64,000 nt of DNA. Source: Purshia tridentata (taxonomy: Eukaryota; Streptophyta; Magnoliopsida; Rosales; Rosaceae). Position 1 is the first letter of the stretch; every line of letters starts with the position of its first letter. The stretch lies in contig QANT01005791.1 of the NCBI GenBank assembly GCA_003254885.1, positions 1 through 64,000 of the forward strand, written 5' to 3'. The position numbers and the translations under genes were made by a program. The notes beneath the pieces are model-generated. The model was not told the origin of the DNA, made no database searches, and saw only the letters and a program-made list of their open reading frames with translations. Below are positions 1 to 11,599 of the stretch, in pieces.

Positions 1-1240
1 TAGTAAGAGCAGAAGTAGAAGCAAACAAAGGTCTAAAGGAGCAGAGGAGAAAGAATACGGTAGTCCCATCATTGAGTGATAAAGATTCTATTGGTAACCG
101 ACTACGGACGGTTCGGTATCGATTTTGAAACTCTCCATTCTGACTCCCGTAGTTAGTTTGGGCTGAGCCGATCTCGGCCCAAATTTTAGATATGTGCTAT
201 GAGTGTGCATTTTATTTTCATCGTAAGACTGCGAGGCCGAATCAAATCACCTCTAAAAAAATTTTAAAAAACTGTATTGACTTTTTTTAGTCAAATACTG
301 TTACAAGAATCGAACCAAACAATCCTTAATAAGGGTAGGTATCAGTTTTATATTTAATAAAATTAAGTCGAACCAAACCACATCGTAATTATGATTTTAT
401 AAATATATATAATTTATATATGATTTTAAATTAAAAAGTGACCAAAAACATTATTTACAGTTTATTGTTTAATTTCTTTTAAACTTTTAATTAGATTGGC
501 ATTTAGAAAGTGGTAACTATTAATTATTAAACACTATTAAACATATTTGGAATTTAGAATTTGAACTTTGGACTTTGTAATAGTATTACATGTAATTGTT
601 ACTTTTTTAGTTGTTAATATTTTCTAATTTAGGCTAAAAAATTGCTCAAGAACATATTTGGGCTAAAAAAATGCTCAAAAACATATCGAATTGTGTATAA
701 GCCTAATTGTTCACCTGTAACACCGAATTAAACCGTAATCATATAAGATTTAGTTTGATATGATTTTCCTCTAATTTTTACTGTGCAATGCACTAGACCA
801 TACCATTTATATACTTACAGTGCGGTGCATAATTTTACACACATACCGCATCAAACTGCACCACACCTTGCCCAATTGGCAGCAAATTCAGATTCTTTCA
901 AGATTATAATCATTAATGTAAGTACAGCCCATTAATGTTTTTTTGGGTAAATTATAAATTTATAACTTACAACCAATTAATTTATTCATTGACTTTTACA
1001 CCATGAACAATACACAGAAACTTCGACCAGAGAGGGATGGCACTTGGAAATCGGAGAACCTGAGGGGGTCTAAGAAAGAAAGCACATCTTAAATTGCCTA
1101 CGAATCTACGATTCGACATCTGAAGAGGCTAACCGATAGCCGTACACTTGAAAGCGCAAACCTAAACTCTGAATCCGACGGTCAAAAACCAATTTGGTGA
1201 CACCACTTTATAATCAGAAATTTAGAATTATTGAATTCCC
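1..1240. other. AT-rich intergenic sequence, no gene seen
   Basis: No coding exon or RNA gene is recognisable here. The stretch is AT-rich spacer upstream of the CDP-diacylglycerol synthase gene. Phrases such as cgaaccaaac (around 309 and 371) recur, which looks like the eroded remains of a non-autonomous transposon, but no terminal repeats or target-site duplications could be defined. Confidence 0.5.
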
Positions 1241-1300
1241 ATGTTATTTTGGTTGTTCTCTTCCAGAAAACCAATAACGAGAAAGGCTCCTTCACACACA

Positions 1301-1302
<2 letters not shown>

Positions 1303-1344
<42 letters not shown>

Positions 1345-1451
1345 ATTATTCGTATTCGCCTCCTTTGCTTATATTCGGCTTCTCCTTCTGTCACTCTCAC
1401 TCAGCAGAACCAGGCGAAACCAGGTCGCTCTCTCTCTCTCTCTCTCTCTCT
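1303..1451 (+). repeat. CT microsatellites in the 5' leader of the CDS gene
   Basis: Two pure CT runs (about 1303-1342 and 1425-1451) lie some 0.9-1 kb before the CDP-diacylglycerol synthase start codon. CT-rich leaders are common in plant genes. An acceptor-like sequence, tgttttag, ends at 2248, so a 5' UTR intron between this leader and the coding exon at 2316 is likely. The overlapping serine/leucine-rich open frames here are a product of the repeat. Confidence 0.6.
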
Positions 1452-2315
1452 GTGGTGTTTTCGATCTTTAGGTTCAATTTTCTGTTTTGTTTTCAGATTT
1501 GAATTTCTAGAAGCTCTTCTATGTTCAGCTTTTGTATTGTTACAATTTTATTTTATCAACTGTTGCACGACGTGTTTGTATTCTGCTTTGTGTGTTTAAA
1601 TGATAAATCTTTTGTTGGGACAGTGAAAATTTGAAGACTAAGGATTTCGTTTCATTTTTCATTCGTGTGTGTATGTGGTGTTTTTGTTTTGGTGGATTTG
1701 GAGCTTAAAATCTGAGCAATGTGATTTAGCCGCAGAGTAGCTGGCCGTAGAAGTATTGGGTTTGCCTGGAAAGGAAGCTTTTAGGAATCAGTGTGTTTAA
1801 TTTAACTATGGGTTACTTGATTAAGAGGCAATTCGTTTAGCAAATGGCAATTTTTGCAAATTTTATTTTTCCAAAAGGGTTGTCATTGATTGTTGAATTG
1901 TCTGCTCTTCAAATTTTGTAAGTTTAGCTCATGAAGACGTCTTTTAACCAGTGCTTGCAGTCAAACCTTATAGAGGGGTGTGCTAGATAGCTACCCATTT
2001 GATTGTCATTGTAGCTGGGGCATGTATCAGTATTACTGACATACCCATTCCCATAAACTAGGATTCTCTTTCATTTCCTGTTTGTCTCTATGGTACCTGC
2101 AAGAAGTGACTCTGCTTTAGTGTGCCATACTGGCAGTCAAGGCTTTAGCGTTTTCTACCTTATCTCTATAGTGTGAAATTACAAAACAGAAATGGCTTTA
2201 TATTTTGATTACCGTCCTCAAATATCCTAATGTGTTTTGATGTTTTAGGTGACAATCCTTTTGCATCAGATACATGTATGTTTTAACCATTGAGTGAAAG
2301 TAATTGGGAAGAGAC

Positions 2316-5300
2316 ATGCAAAAAGATAATAGTGCAGGGTCTCCATCGACCCCAAGGTCTCCAACTGGTCGGCTTCGGCATCGTAAACGCTCAACTGAGG
2401 TTTGTTTAACTTCGATGCTTTGTTATTTCTCTCAATTCTAATAGAGCGATGGACTGCCTAGTTTCATTTTGTATGAATTTATACTTCCTGCACGTTCATT
2501 TTTTTTTTTCTTAATTCTTATCTTCCCTTTCCCAGCATCGTAAACGCTCAACTGAGGTTTGTTTAACTTTGATGCTTTGTTATTTCTCTCAATTCTAATG
2601 GAGCGATGGACTGCCTAGTTTCATTTTGTATGAATTTATACTTCCTGCACGTTCATTTTTTTTTTTTTTCTTAATTCTTATCTTCCCTTTCCCAAATTTT
2701 TAATGAATTATGTACTTGTTTTTAAGTTAGGGGCTTATCTAGTTAATTCTATATCATGATGTATGTTTTTTTTGAGGCATTTTGGAAAAAAAGAAAAAAG
2801 AAAAAAAAGGAGAATAAAATGGCATTTGCAGTACTAAATGTAGGCATTTTAGATTTTCTAAATGTCTAAGCGATAATACATATTCGTTTGTATTTCCTTT
2901 ATGGCTGCAGGCAGTCCAGGATGATAGTAAAACAAATGGAGGCCATCTACTTGTTGATGACAATAATAAATACAGGTCAATGATCATTCGTGCATACTCT
3001 ACAGTTTGGATGATTGGAGGCTTTGCATTAATTATATATATGGGTCATCTCTGTATCACTGCCATGGTGGTGGTTATCCAAATCTTTATGGCAAAGGAGC
3101 TATTTAATCTACTCAGGAGAGCTCATGAAGATAGGCGTCTTCCAGGATTCAGGCTGTTAAACTGGTCAGAAAGTAGTATTTTATTGTGTAGAGTGTGTAT
3201 TCCACCAACAGCGGTCCAAATGTTATTTATAGTGTCTTAAATTTAATATAACTCATTTTCAATTTCTCTGCTCAGGCACTTTTTCTTTACTGCAATGCTT
3301 TTTGTTTACGGTCGCATACTCAGTCCACGACTTGTCAACACTGTAACTTCAGATGAATTTTTATATGAGCTTGTGAGCACTCTTATCAAGTATCATATGG
3401 TGGTCTGTTATTTCTTGTACATCGCAGGTTAGTTATACATGCTTTGTTTGTCTTCTTAACAGTTTTAAGAATATTTATATGAAGCCCAACTCTGTATGGC
3501 CATATCTCTACATTGAAGTAAAATTAGCATTCCATTGTGCTTGCCTCTTTTTTAGCATCATTAGATGCACAATGGTTCTATTTCTTGTCAATTTCTGTTT
3601 CATTGGTGTTTTTGGTGGACCCCTTTTTATATAGCGCAGATGCTTATACTGATGTTATTTTTTTCCCCATAATTGGGTCCAGGTTTTATGTGGTTCATCC
3701 TTACATTGAAGAAGAAGATGTACAAGTATCAATTTGGCCAGTATGCATGGACGCACATGATTCTAATTGTTGTGTTTACACAGTCCTCTTTCACTGTAGC
3801 CAGCATTTTTGAAGGAATTTTCTGGTAATTTAAGTTTTTGTAGGAACACACTCACAGGTACTTTTTCTTTGTTGCTTTCCCTGATACAAGGGAAAAATTG
3901 ATGCAGGTTTCTTCTTCCAGCATCACTTATAGTAATCAATGACATTGCTGCTTATATCTGTGGTTTCTTCTTTGGGCGAACCCCTTTGATCAAGATATCT
4001 CCAAAGAAAACTTGGGAGGGATTCATTGGAGCATCTATTGTAACTATGATTTCAGCATTTTGGGTAAGATGCCATTTTCCTTGGTGATGAGAAATACACT
4101 TCTGTTTTCTTACTTGAAAGTGAAATTATAGTTTCAGTCATATTGAGGATTGTAGCCCATTCTTCAAAATCTGAGTCAATGGTAATTTCACATGTAGTCC
4201 ACATTAATAACATTTTTATAGATCTTATGCTTCAATTCAATAATGATTGGGTTTTGAGTGCCACCACAATTGGTCATAGTGCATCTCAACTTATTGTAAT
4301 GTTTATTTTTTCAATAATGATTTGCCCCTTGTAACACCTACACCTCTATTCCCTGAGTGACTGTCAAAAAAAACAAAAAAGGAAAAAAAAAAAAAATTTT
4401 CCCTTAATTGTTTTCTTAAATTTTTATATTTATCATAATTAACTTGTGCACCCCAAGTATATTGGTTTGCATGCTTCAGCCATGTACGATATAATATGTT
4501 GATAATGCTTTTTCTTATACAATTGAAGTTCTACAAACATTGAATGCATGTTTGTTTATGCAGCTTGCAAATATCATGGGCCGTTTCCAGTGGCTAACAT
4601 GTCCAAGAGAGGTAATAATTCTGATGAAACAGAAGTCCATTGGCTTTGGGAAAGAAGTAGGATTTGCCATTGAAACTTATCTTCACTGATTTCTGAGGTC
4701 ACACTTGCAGGATTTATCAACTGGTTGGCTTCATTGTGATCCTGGTCCATTGTTTAAGCCAGAGTATTATGCCTTACCAGGATGGCTCCCAGAATGGGTG
4801 AGTAAAGTAACATTTAACGACTCTGTAATTACACATACTAAATCTTTTTGTGTCTAGTAGTAAACAGTGGACCATAGTATTCATGTTATACAGTTGAGTC
4901 CTTTGTTCTGGAGAGCATAAATTTTATTAGTTTTCCACTTTTTGATGATAAAATCAGTCTTTGGTTGAAGAGGATTGTGTCAAATGCCCAGATGCCACAT
5001 CATCTGCATATGGGTTTTGTATGCCATAATTAATCTTTATAGTGCTGTTTTATGTGTGCAACGTTATCTTGTTATACTCTTAGTTCTGTTCAGATCTCTA
5101 AATCCGACCAGGCACACGTATATGTTGAGATTGTTCAGCATTCAGAAGCTATTTGTTTTCCCTAAGCTGATGTAGATGAATAACAAAGATTTTCTGGGTG
5201 GCACCTAAAATAGCTGAACCGACCCAAGGGATGTAGGAGTAAAATTTAACCTCCAGCTCTACTGAACAGAGAGGGGATATTGTGTTTCACAAAATATATT

Positions 5301-7010
5301 TATTTGGCTTGTAAACAACTCTACAAACTGATTATATTATGTTGTACTATTTTATGTTTCTAACTCCATAGGCTTCTGAATGTTTCTTATTTCACTTTGC
5401 GCCACTGCCTCTTCCTCCCATCTTCTCATTCCTTAGTTCTAAGCTTATTATCTTCATAAGTTTGCAAGCATCTCCCACCTATCCCTTATACTATTATTTC
5501 TTTCTCTTAAATTCCCTAATTTCATGAAAATCCCAACCCAACTAGATCGATTTGGTTGGCGGGTTGGACCTCAACTCACCCAAACTGACCTTGCCCACCC
5601 CTTTGTCTGAGTGATACTTGTGCAATTTTCCTTAATACTTGTTTTTTGGGCTAGATTACTGTTTTACAATGTTCTTTGTTTTATGTGCGCTGAATCTTCC
5701 TATAAAATCATATCTTTTAGTTTGCTTTATGATTGTTATCCTGCCAATGGATCAGCATTGTTTCTCCCACTATTATAAGTTAGACGATTGGCTCTTAATG
5801 CACTACTTCAGTTCTTTAAAGGCTATGCCTGCTATTAAATCAGGCAATTTCAATCTTGAATCCTATAAATATGAGTCAAACTATAATCTTTCATGTCTAT
5901 TGTGTTCCAGTTTCCTTGGAAAGGGATCTCAATCTTACCAGTTCAATGGCATGCTCTATGTCTCGGTTTGTTTTCATCAATAATAGCACCTTTTGGAGGC
6001 TTCTTTGCAAGTGGTTTTAAAAGGGCTTTTAAAGTCAAGGTTCATTCTTGATCTTCTAATTTTGATTGATGCAATTATACATGGTAAGCTATAATTGTTT
6101 GACATTATTGGTAACAATTTATCCCCTTCGCCTTAGGATTTCGGTGATAGCATCCCTGGGCATGGTGGAATCACAGACAGAATGGATTGCCAGGTAAGGG
6201 TTTTTTTTTATAAAAAACAAATATTGATAATAATAACACTACTTTGTGGGGTTCATCTTTACATTTATCAGAAAATTCACTTCATGGATCTCGCTTAGTT
6301 TCAGATTGTAATTCATGTAGCCAATGCCAAATAGTTGAGACTTGAGAGTGAGTTTGAGTTTATTTGAGTGAGCAAGTTTAATCATGCTGAGTAATTTTTA
6401 TTGACGAAAATATCACCTTCTGGATATTTTTCCCAGTTTGGCAACACTGGAATATCAGCGAAATCATTGTGTGGAGATTTCAGCCAAATTGTGTGAAAAT
6501 AAAAAAACCATGAAAATGGGCAATTTATGCCCAATTTTTCTCCCACCCAAAAAACCGAAATTTCATTGAAATTTTTCTAGCAAGCATACCTGTAATGAGT
6601 CAAGAATTCTATTAAGTAACTTACTCATTATATGATGCTGTATTTTGTCCTGAATAATGAGTGTTAATTGTTTCTTGCACTCTAAATTATGGCCCATCTA
6701 TGCGTCCTTATGTAATCAATATTGTGTTTTATTGTAGATGGTAATGGCTGTATTTGCTTACATCTATCATCAGTCATTTGTTTTGTCTCAAAGCCCCTCC
6801 GTTGAGAAGATATTGGACCAGGTATTGTTTCTACGAGCTTGGCGCGTAGTTTTATTTGTGGTGCTGGTGTTGTTTTTAGTAACCAAGGAATAATTGCATT
6901 CATCTGTGTTTTTTTCTGCAATTTAGATTTTGATGAACCTTACTGTGGAGCAACAGCGAGCTCTGTTCGAGAAGCTTAAACAAGTGTTGCAGGATCGGCT
7001 GGGCGGATGA
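2316..7010 (+). CDS. CDS1/CDS2-like: Phosphatidate cytidylyltransferase (CDP-diacylglycerol synthase), 11 coding exons
   Basis: This enzyme converts phosphatidate and CTP to CDP-diacylglycerol, the precursor of phosphatidylinositol and phosphatidylglycerol, in the ER membrane. Exons: 2316-2399, 2911-3164, 3276-3427, 3683-3824, 3907-4063, 4564-4611, 4711-4797, 5911-6039, 6137-6193, 6738-6821, 6927-7010. Together they encode 425 aa in one frame, close to the family length of about 420. The N-terminus is basic ([10 protein letters not shown]) and is followed by several hydrophobic segments. The family signature sits at about residues 342-368: [14 protein letters not shown], then [12 protein letters not shown], holding the K-D and D-R-x-D residues. 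The C-terminus is a short amphipathic tail. The start is the first ATG and gives the expected basic cytosolic tail. The end of exon 1 lies in a recent tandem duplication that may add a 21-nt exon (described separately). The call is firm; the choice between the CDS1 and CDS2 paralogues is not. Confidence 0.95.
2378..2694 (+). repeat. 157-bp tandem duplication spanning the exon 1 donor of the CDS gene
   Basis: Copy 1 (2378-2534) and copy 2 (2535-2694) are almost identical. I see two substitutions (c/t near 2414 and 2571, a/g near 2444 and 2601) and a poly-T tract about 3 nt longer in copy 2. The unit carries the last 22 nt of exon 1, the donor and the start of intron 1. So few differences imply a recent event. 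Confidence 0.95.
2536..2556 (+). other. Candidate in-frame 21-nt microexon made by the duplication
   Basis: The duplication junction places a long T/C-rich tract ending in cccag directly before CATCGTAAACGCTCAACTGAG, and the copied donor gtttgt follows. Exon 1 ends in phase 0, so inclusion would insert HRKRSTE once more without shifting the frame and would repeat the basic cytosolic stretch. Whether it is spliced in cannot be seen from DNA. Confidence 0.5.
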
Positions 7011-7199
7011 TGATGTGTGAATAAACTGTATTTACGGTATCTCTCCTCTCCCTTGCATGTTTGTACATCTTGGCATTGAGAGGAAGAAAAGGGAATATTT
7101 TGTAAATGGTGTTGGTTCTGTTTTACTAGAGCAACCCCATTCAAATATTTAGGTTGGAGGCATTCTTGTGTGCGCAAACGCTGTATAGTCTCTCTATCA

Positions 7200-8500
7200 T
7201 TTAATATACATCAACTCTACATGGAAGTAAACCCTCCTCTGCATTCCTGCTTTTGATGGATTGTTTAGTAAATGTGAAATTTTTTAATTCCAACCAAACA
7301 AGTCAGTTGGCCCAATTACATTTTTCTATTTATCTTTAGGTTACACCCTAAATCTGTCGCATATAATACCTATTGATATTATAGGCTGTCCCTACAAGGT
7401 TTGCTAAAATTTTTAAAATCTGAAATTATCATTTGTTTAACAATAATATTTCTAGAGCATTATTTAAGAGTGAAATAAAATGATAAGTTATTTAAACACT
7501 TGTATTAAAAAGATCAATAACTAATGAAACAATTTAATATTGAACTAAATTATTTAATAGTAAACCCTCCTCTGTATTCCCACTTTTGATGTTATTTGAT
7601 GCACAATAATTTTTGAAATTTTTTTTTTATTCCCAATGTTTTATTTCGAAAATAAATATGGTCCTTATGGTATTAAAATTCTACAATTAGTTTCTTAGTT
7701 TTATGTTTTTGGTAATATGCAGACAACTTTAACAAACTAAAAATTTTAATTTTTGTTTTAAAAATCAAATTGAAGATTACATGCATAATTTTATGATATT
7801 TTTGAGTGAAACTAGTGAGTTTATTACTTATAATTTGAGAAAAAAAGAAAAATTCATTTTGGTTATAAAATATTCTTAAATTGCAAACAAAATAAAACAC
7901 AATGACCAAATGCAAAGTATTAAAACTACAAGAACCAAATTTGTTTTTGGGGTAAAACACATGGACTAAAATTATTTTTTTCTCAAAATTTTTATGCTAA
8001 AATTATTTTTTTCTCAAAATTTTTATGTCTATAATGGATCTGCACCGCTTGAATCTATAAAACCTTTTTGTATCTTATTAACCAAACCTTTTGGATCTTA
8101 TTAACCAAAGACATACAGCTTTGCGCTATAGTTAGCTCAGCACCAATCAAGAATTTCCAAATAATTCTAAGAATTTTGGTTGTACATTCATTCTAAAACT
8201 CAACTCTCTTTTTTAGGTTCATTGATAATGAATCAATCGAAGGCATCTCTAGTAAGACTTGTCCATTAGTATTAATAAACACTAATGGCTTTTAACTGTT
8301 GAATGTGGTACATTTTTACATTTTATTTTATAATTTAATCTAAAGGTGATTACATTCTCTCAAGGTTGGGTTAAAACTTTTACCCTGTATTTAACATCCA
8401 TACAAGAAAAACCGAAAAATGATAAAACAATCCACATCTTCCCGTGAAGGAAAAACCATACAGCCACAGCCACTGTACTAAAAACAAAGTTTTGCTCATG
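7200..8500. other. AT-rich intergenic sequence with short tandem duplications
   Basis: This lies between the 3' end of the CDS gene and the 3' end of the convergent ceramidase gene. No gene is seen. It holds a perfect 31-bp doublet (7966-7996 and 7997-8027, unit starting ctaaaattattttt) and an imperfect doublet of about 25 bp (about 8059-8108, sharing atcttattaacca). Both look like local slippage duplications. Confidence 0.6.
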
Positions 8501-8851
8501 ACACAGCCACTATTATAATAAAGAAACCACGATTCTCTCAAAATTTAACAAACTCATGACAGCATCAGAGTTGCGTTTCTGAAAATTAATACTAATAATA
8601 ATAAAAACAAAAATAAGCCCCCAGGTCTGATAAGACAAGCAAGAGCTTGTAAGTAAGTTACATTTTACTTGTACATCGAAAATTAAGACAAGATCCCCTC
8701 TAAAAAGAGTAAAAATCAAATCTTCCTTCTGATCCATCTAGAAAGGGAAACAAAAATATTGAAACGGGATTGACCGGTTGTTTGCTTACTTTCCTCACCA
8801 GCGAAGATGTCTCAACTGAAGCTATGATTCCACCATTTACTTCAATTTCTT

Positions 8852-10344
8852 TCATTGGGTTTTTGGTTTTTCAATCTTGACATAGGGCAAAAACCCCATA
8901 AAATGAACAACCTTGGGGTTCCATCCTCGTTGCTGAGCCCGGCAAAACATTAAGAAAGTGTTTGCAAAGTAGGAATTAAAACCCATGAACAAATGCCATA
9001 AGGCATGACCTTGCGGGTTAATGGGCCAACTGGATACCTCTTTGCAGAAAACATTATCACAGAGCCAACACGAACTCCCTATAAGAAGGGTGGCCACATA
9101 CAGCTTTGCAATTCGCTTAGCATACAAGTCTTGCGTGTATATATAATACTTGTACATTCGAGGTATGCAGAGAAGACACAAGAGCACATAATGAACCTTA
9201 AAGCCGATGCCAAAACGGAACACTGAATGTACAACAGCAAAAACAGCACCATAAAGGAAGAGGAATGTGGGCATTGTACTCCGATAGTGCCAATCCGGTG
9301 AATAGAGGATATACACATAAAGGAGCATCTCCCAAACCATAGGAGTCTCATCGCTCTGCTGTTGCCTGGTAATATATTCAGAAAATAGTCTCCATGAGTA
9401 CATTTCTGTAACATATATTTGACAAGAACAAAACATTGCATAATAAAGTTGACAGACTGAGTAACTAATACAAGTACAGAGGTCATCTGCATGAGAACTG
9501 CATACCTAATGTGGACATGCATATATGCATGTGTGTGTTCACTATTTGGGAAAACACCATTAGATACCCAGAATTAATTTAATTTAGCATCTCAATTATA
9601 TGAATTCATATATGTTCCTCAAACATTAAGGATAATGGCAATATACCCCAGTCCATAGAATAATGTCTTAAACTGCTGATCAACCAACAAAACCTAAGCA
9701 TGCTAGAGTGTCTCGGTTGAACACATGAATCACAGCACATTATTTATACTGAGAAGGAAGGGGATGAATGAAAGCTTTGAGCTTCGATTTGTAGTTAAGA
9801 GCTTGCAATCTTTGCAACTGCTCCTTGTGATTTATAATAAAAAAGAACATTAAAAGAAAAAGTTGTTTGCTTGCATCAGTAGCTACTTATAAAATGTATA
9901 AAATCCACCCAAGGTCTACATATATATCCTTTCCTGTTTCCAAACATGCCATTCACATTTTCCATTTCAACCCTTTTATCGCCATATCACAATTACTCTA
10001 ATGTGAGCATGAGACTCCAGTGTGATTTGAATTCAGCCTACCACCCAAACATTAGAAGTTCTATAACATGTAACTCAGAGTGATACTTACACATGCTGCA
10101 AAGTGGCATGGTAAAGCATGCTTCCAATGGCAAGAATCATATTAGAAATATGAAGAATACTAAATCTCTTCTCAAATCGCTGCCTTAAGGCATTTATAAG
10201 ACCAATGAGTGCCAAAAGAATGCTTGGGACGTTCGATAAAGTGTTGTAGAATTCTGCAATATAAGAAGAGTAGGCATAATTCTTCTCGCAACATTCAATT
10301 GTGGAAGTAACAGGACCCCAGAAGCTTGATCTTACATCAGCCAT
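8852..10344 (-). CDS. ACER: Alkaline ceramidase, 2 coding exons
   Basis: This integral membrane enzyme of the ER/Golgi hydrolyses ceramide to sphingoid base and fatty acid. Exons on the minus strand are 10344-10091 and 9365-8852, giving 255 aa, the usual family length. The first exon encodes MADVRSSFWGPVTSTIECCE and the SMLYHATLQ segment. The second begins QQQSDETPMVWE, continues through hydrophobic helices, and carries NPQGHALWH, the conserved HxxxH-type motif. With the upstream S-x3-H and D these match the metal-binding residues of the CREST/ceramidase superfamily. The C-terminus ends KIEKPKTQ. The frame runs upstream of 10344 without another ATG, and the MADV start matches plant relatives. 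A 5' UTR intron is likely: ctgcag precedes the leader near 10411. The upstream region resembles that of the formyltransferase gene (see findings). Confidence 0.95.
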
Positions 10345-10599
10345 TCCTCTCTCTATGTTCTGAATGTATTCAACCAAATCTTTTACTTAGAAAGTTGCAG
10401 AGATCATAAAACCTGCAGACCATACACCTGCACAAGAAAATATTTTTAACAAGCAAGCAATTGAATTCAAAAAATAAGAAAACAAAGAAGACACGTAGTA
10501 ACACGATTCAAATAGAGATGGTATACTGAGAAAAAAGGCCAACAGAACAGTATGGCAAAAATCATGTTCATTTGAATTATGTTATTCGAAGTCAAACAA

Positions 10600-11414
10600 A
10601 GAACTATGTCCATCCTAAAACCAATAACATCAAAGATCCTAAACCATGTGATCATGCACTATGCATCAAAAACATGCATAATTGTAACACGTTAACTGCA
10701 TAACCAAACCACACATCTCAAAAACACTTCTCATGCATAATCAAAACAGGGGTCTAATTTTTACAACACTCAAGCTAAACTGCACAGAATCTCATACAAT
10801 AGCATCAAAATTTCCAGTAATCCCTTGGATATATGAAACTAAAAGTAACCCGTAACCCATATCCCATGTAGAGAGCACCAACTAGGCAACTACCATGCAC
10901 ATCCATGACAATGACGACCAGCTAATTCTCATCCAATGAATCTGAAACCATTAAATTCACTAATCAGGAAAGCTATAATCAGATCCCATATAGAAAATCC
11001 TTAACCCATATTAGACCAACATCACTTTTATCAGGTATACACGAAATCACAGCAATACAATCAAAATTGACAATAAGATCCAATCTTCTCTTTTTAGCCT
11101 GAAAAATAAAAAAGCCATAGTCGACCATAACCCATGAATCCATGAACGAGCTCAAAAAAGCAAACCAAGAATAAATCGAAACAAAAAAGCAAAAATCAAT
11201 CTTCATATACTATATTATACATAGCCGTATTTTATAATACATACGTCTGCATATTTAGGACGAAAACAAACCGTTGTGGCTAAAGGGGATCTCATTCCTT
11301 CTTCTCTGCTTGGCTTGTTCACTCTGTCTCCTTCTCAAATTTCCAATGACAAAAGGGATGGCTTGTGAGACGCAAGAGGTTGAAAATTTCTTTTCTTTTC
11401 GGCGTTCGAGGCAA

Positions 11415-11455
<41 letters not shown>

Positions 11456-11580
11456 ATCTGCTTGTGCTTCTTTTCTTTCTTTTTTCTATTTTTTACTTTT
11501 TCTATTTTTTTTTTATTTCTTTCATCTTTTTCAATGGTTTGGATTATTTTTTAATTCTGCCGACTGAGAATGATGCCCAT
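10600..11580 (-). promoter_or_regulatory. Ceramidase upstream/leader region, copy A of a shared segment
   Basis: This AT-rich stretch upstream of the ceramidase gene is collinear with 21090-21765 upstream of the formyltransferase gene. Shared blocks include cctaaaaccaa, actcaagctaaa, gatctcattccttcttctct, tgcttgtg and gactgagaatgat, in the same order and at similar spacing. It probably covers the promoter, a non-coding first exon and the 5' UTR intron. A GA run lies at 11421-11450, which reads as CT in the transcript. Confidence 0.6.
11421..11450. repeat. (GA)n microsatellite
   Basis: A 30-bp AG run upstream of the ceramidase gene. On the transcribed minus strand it is a CT-rich leader or promoter tract. 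Confidence 0.8.
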
Positions 11581-11599
11581 TATACAGCTTCACATCTTT

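Noticed and set aside
1231-1599. Ser/Leu-rich ORFs around the CT repeat
   Set aside because: Open only because of the CT microsatellite; the region is better read as the 5' leader of the CDS gene.
10345-10377. Upstream extension of the ceramidase (VEYIQNIERG)
   Set aside because: The frame begins with TTG at 10377; MADV at 10344 is the first ATG and the conserved start.
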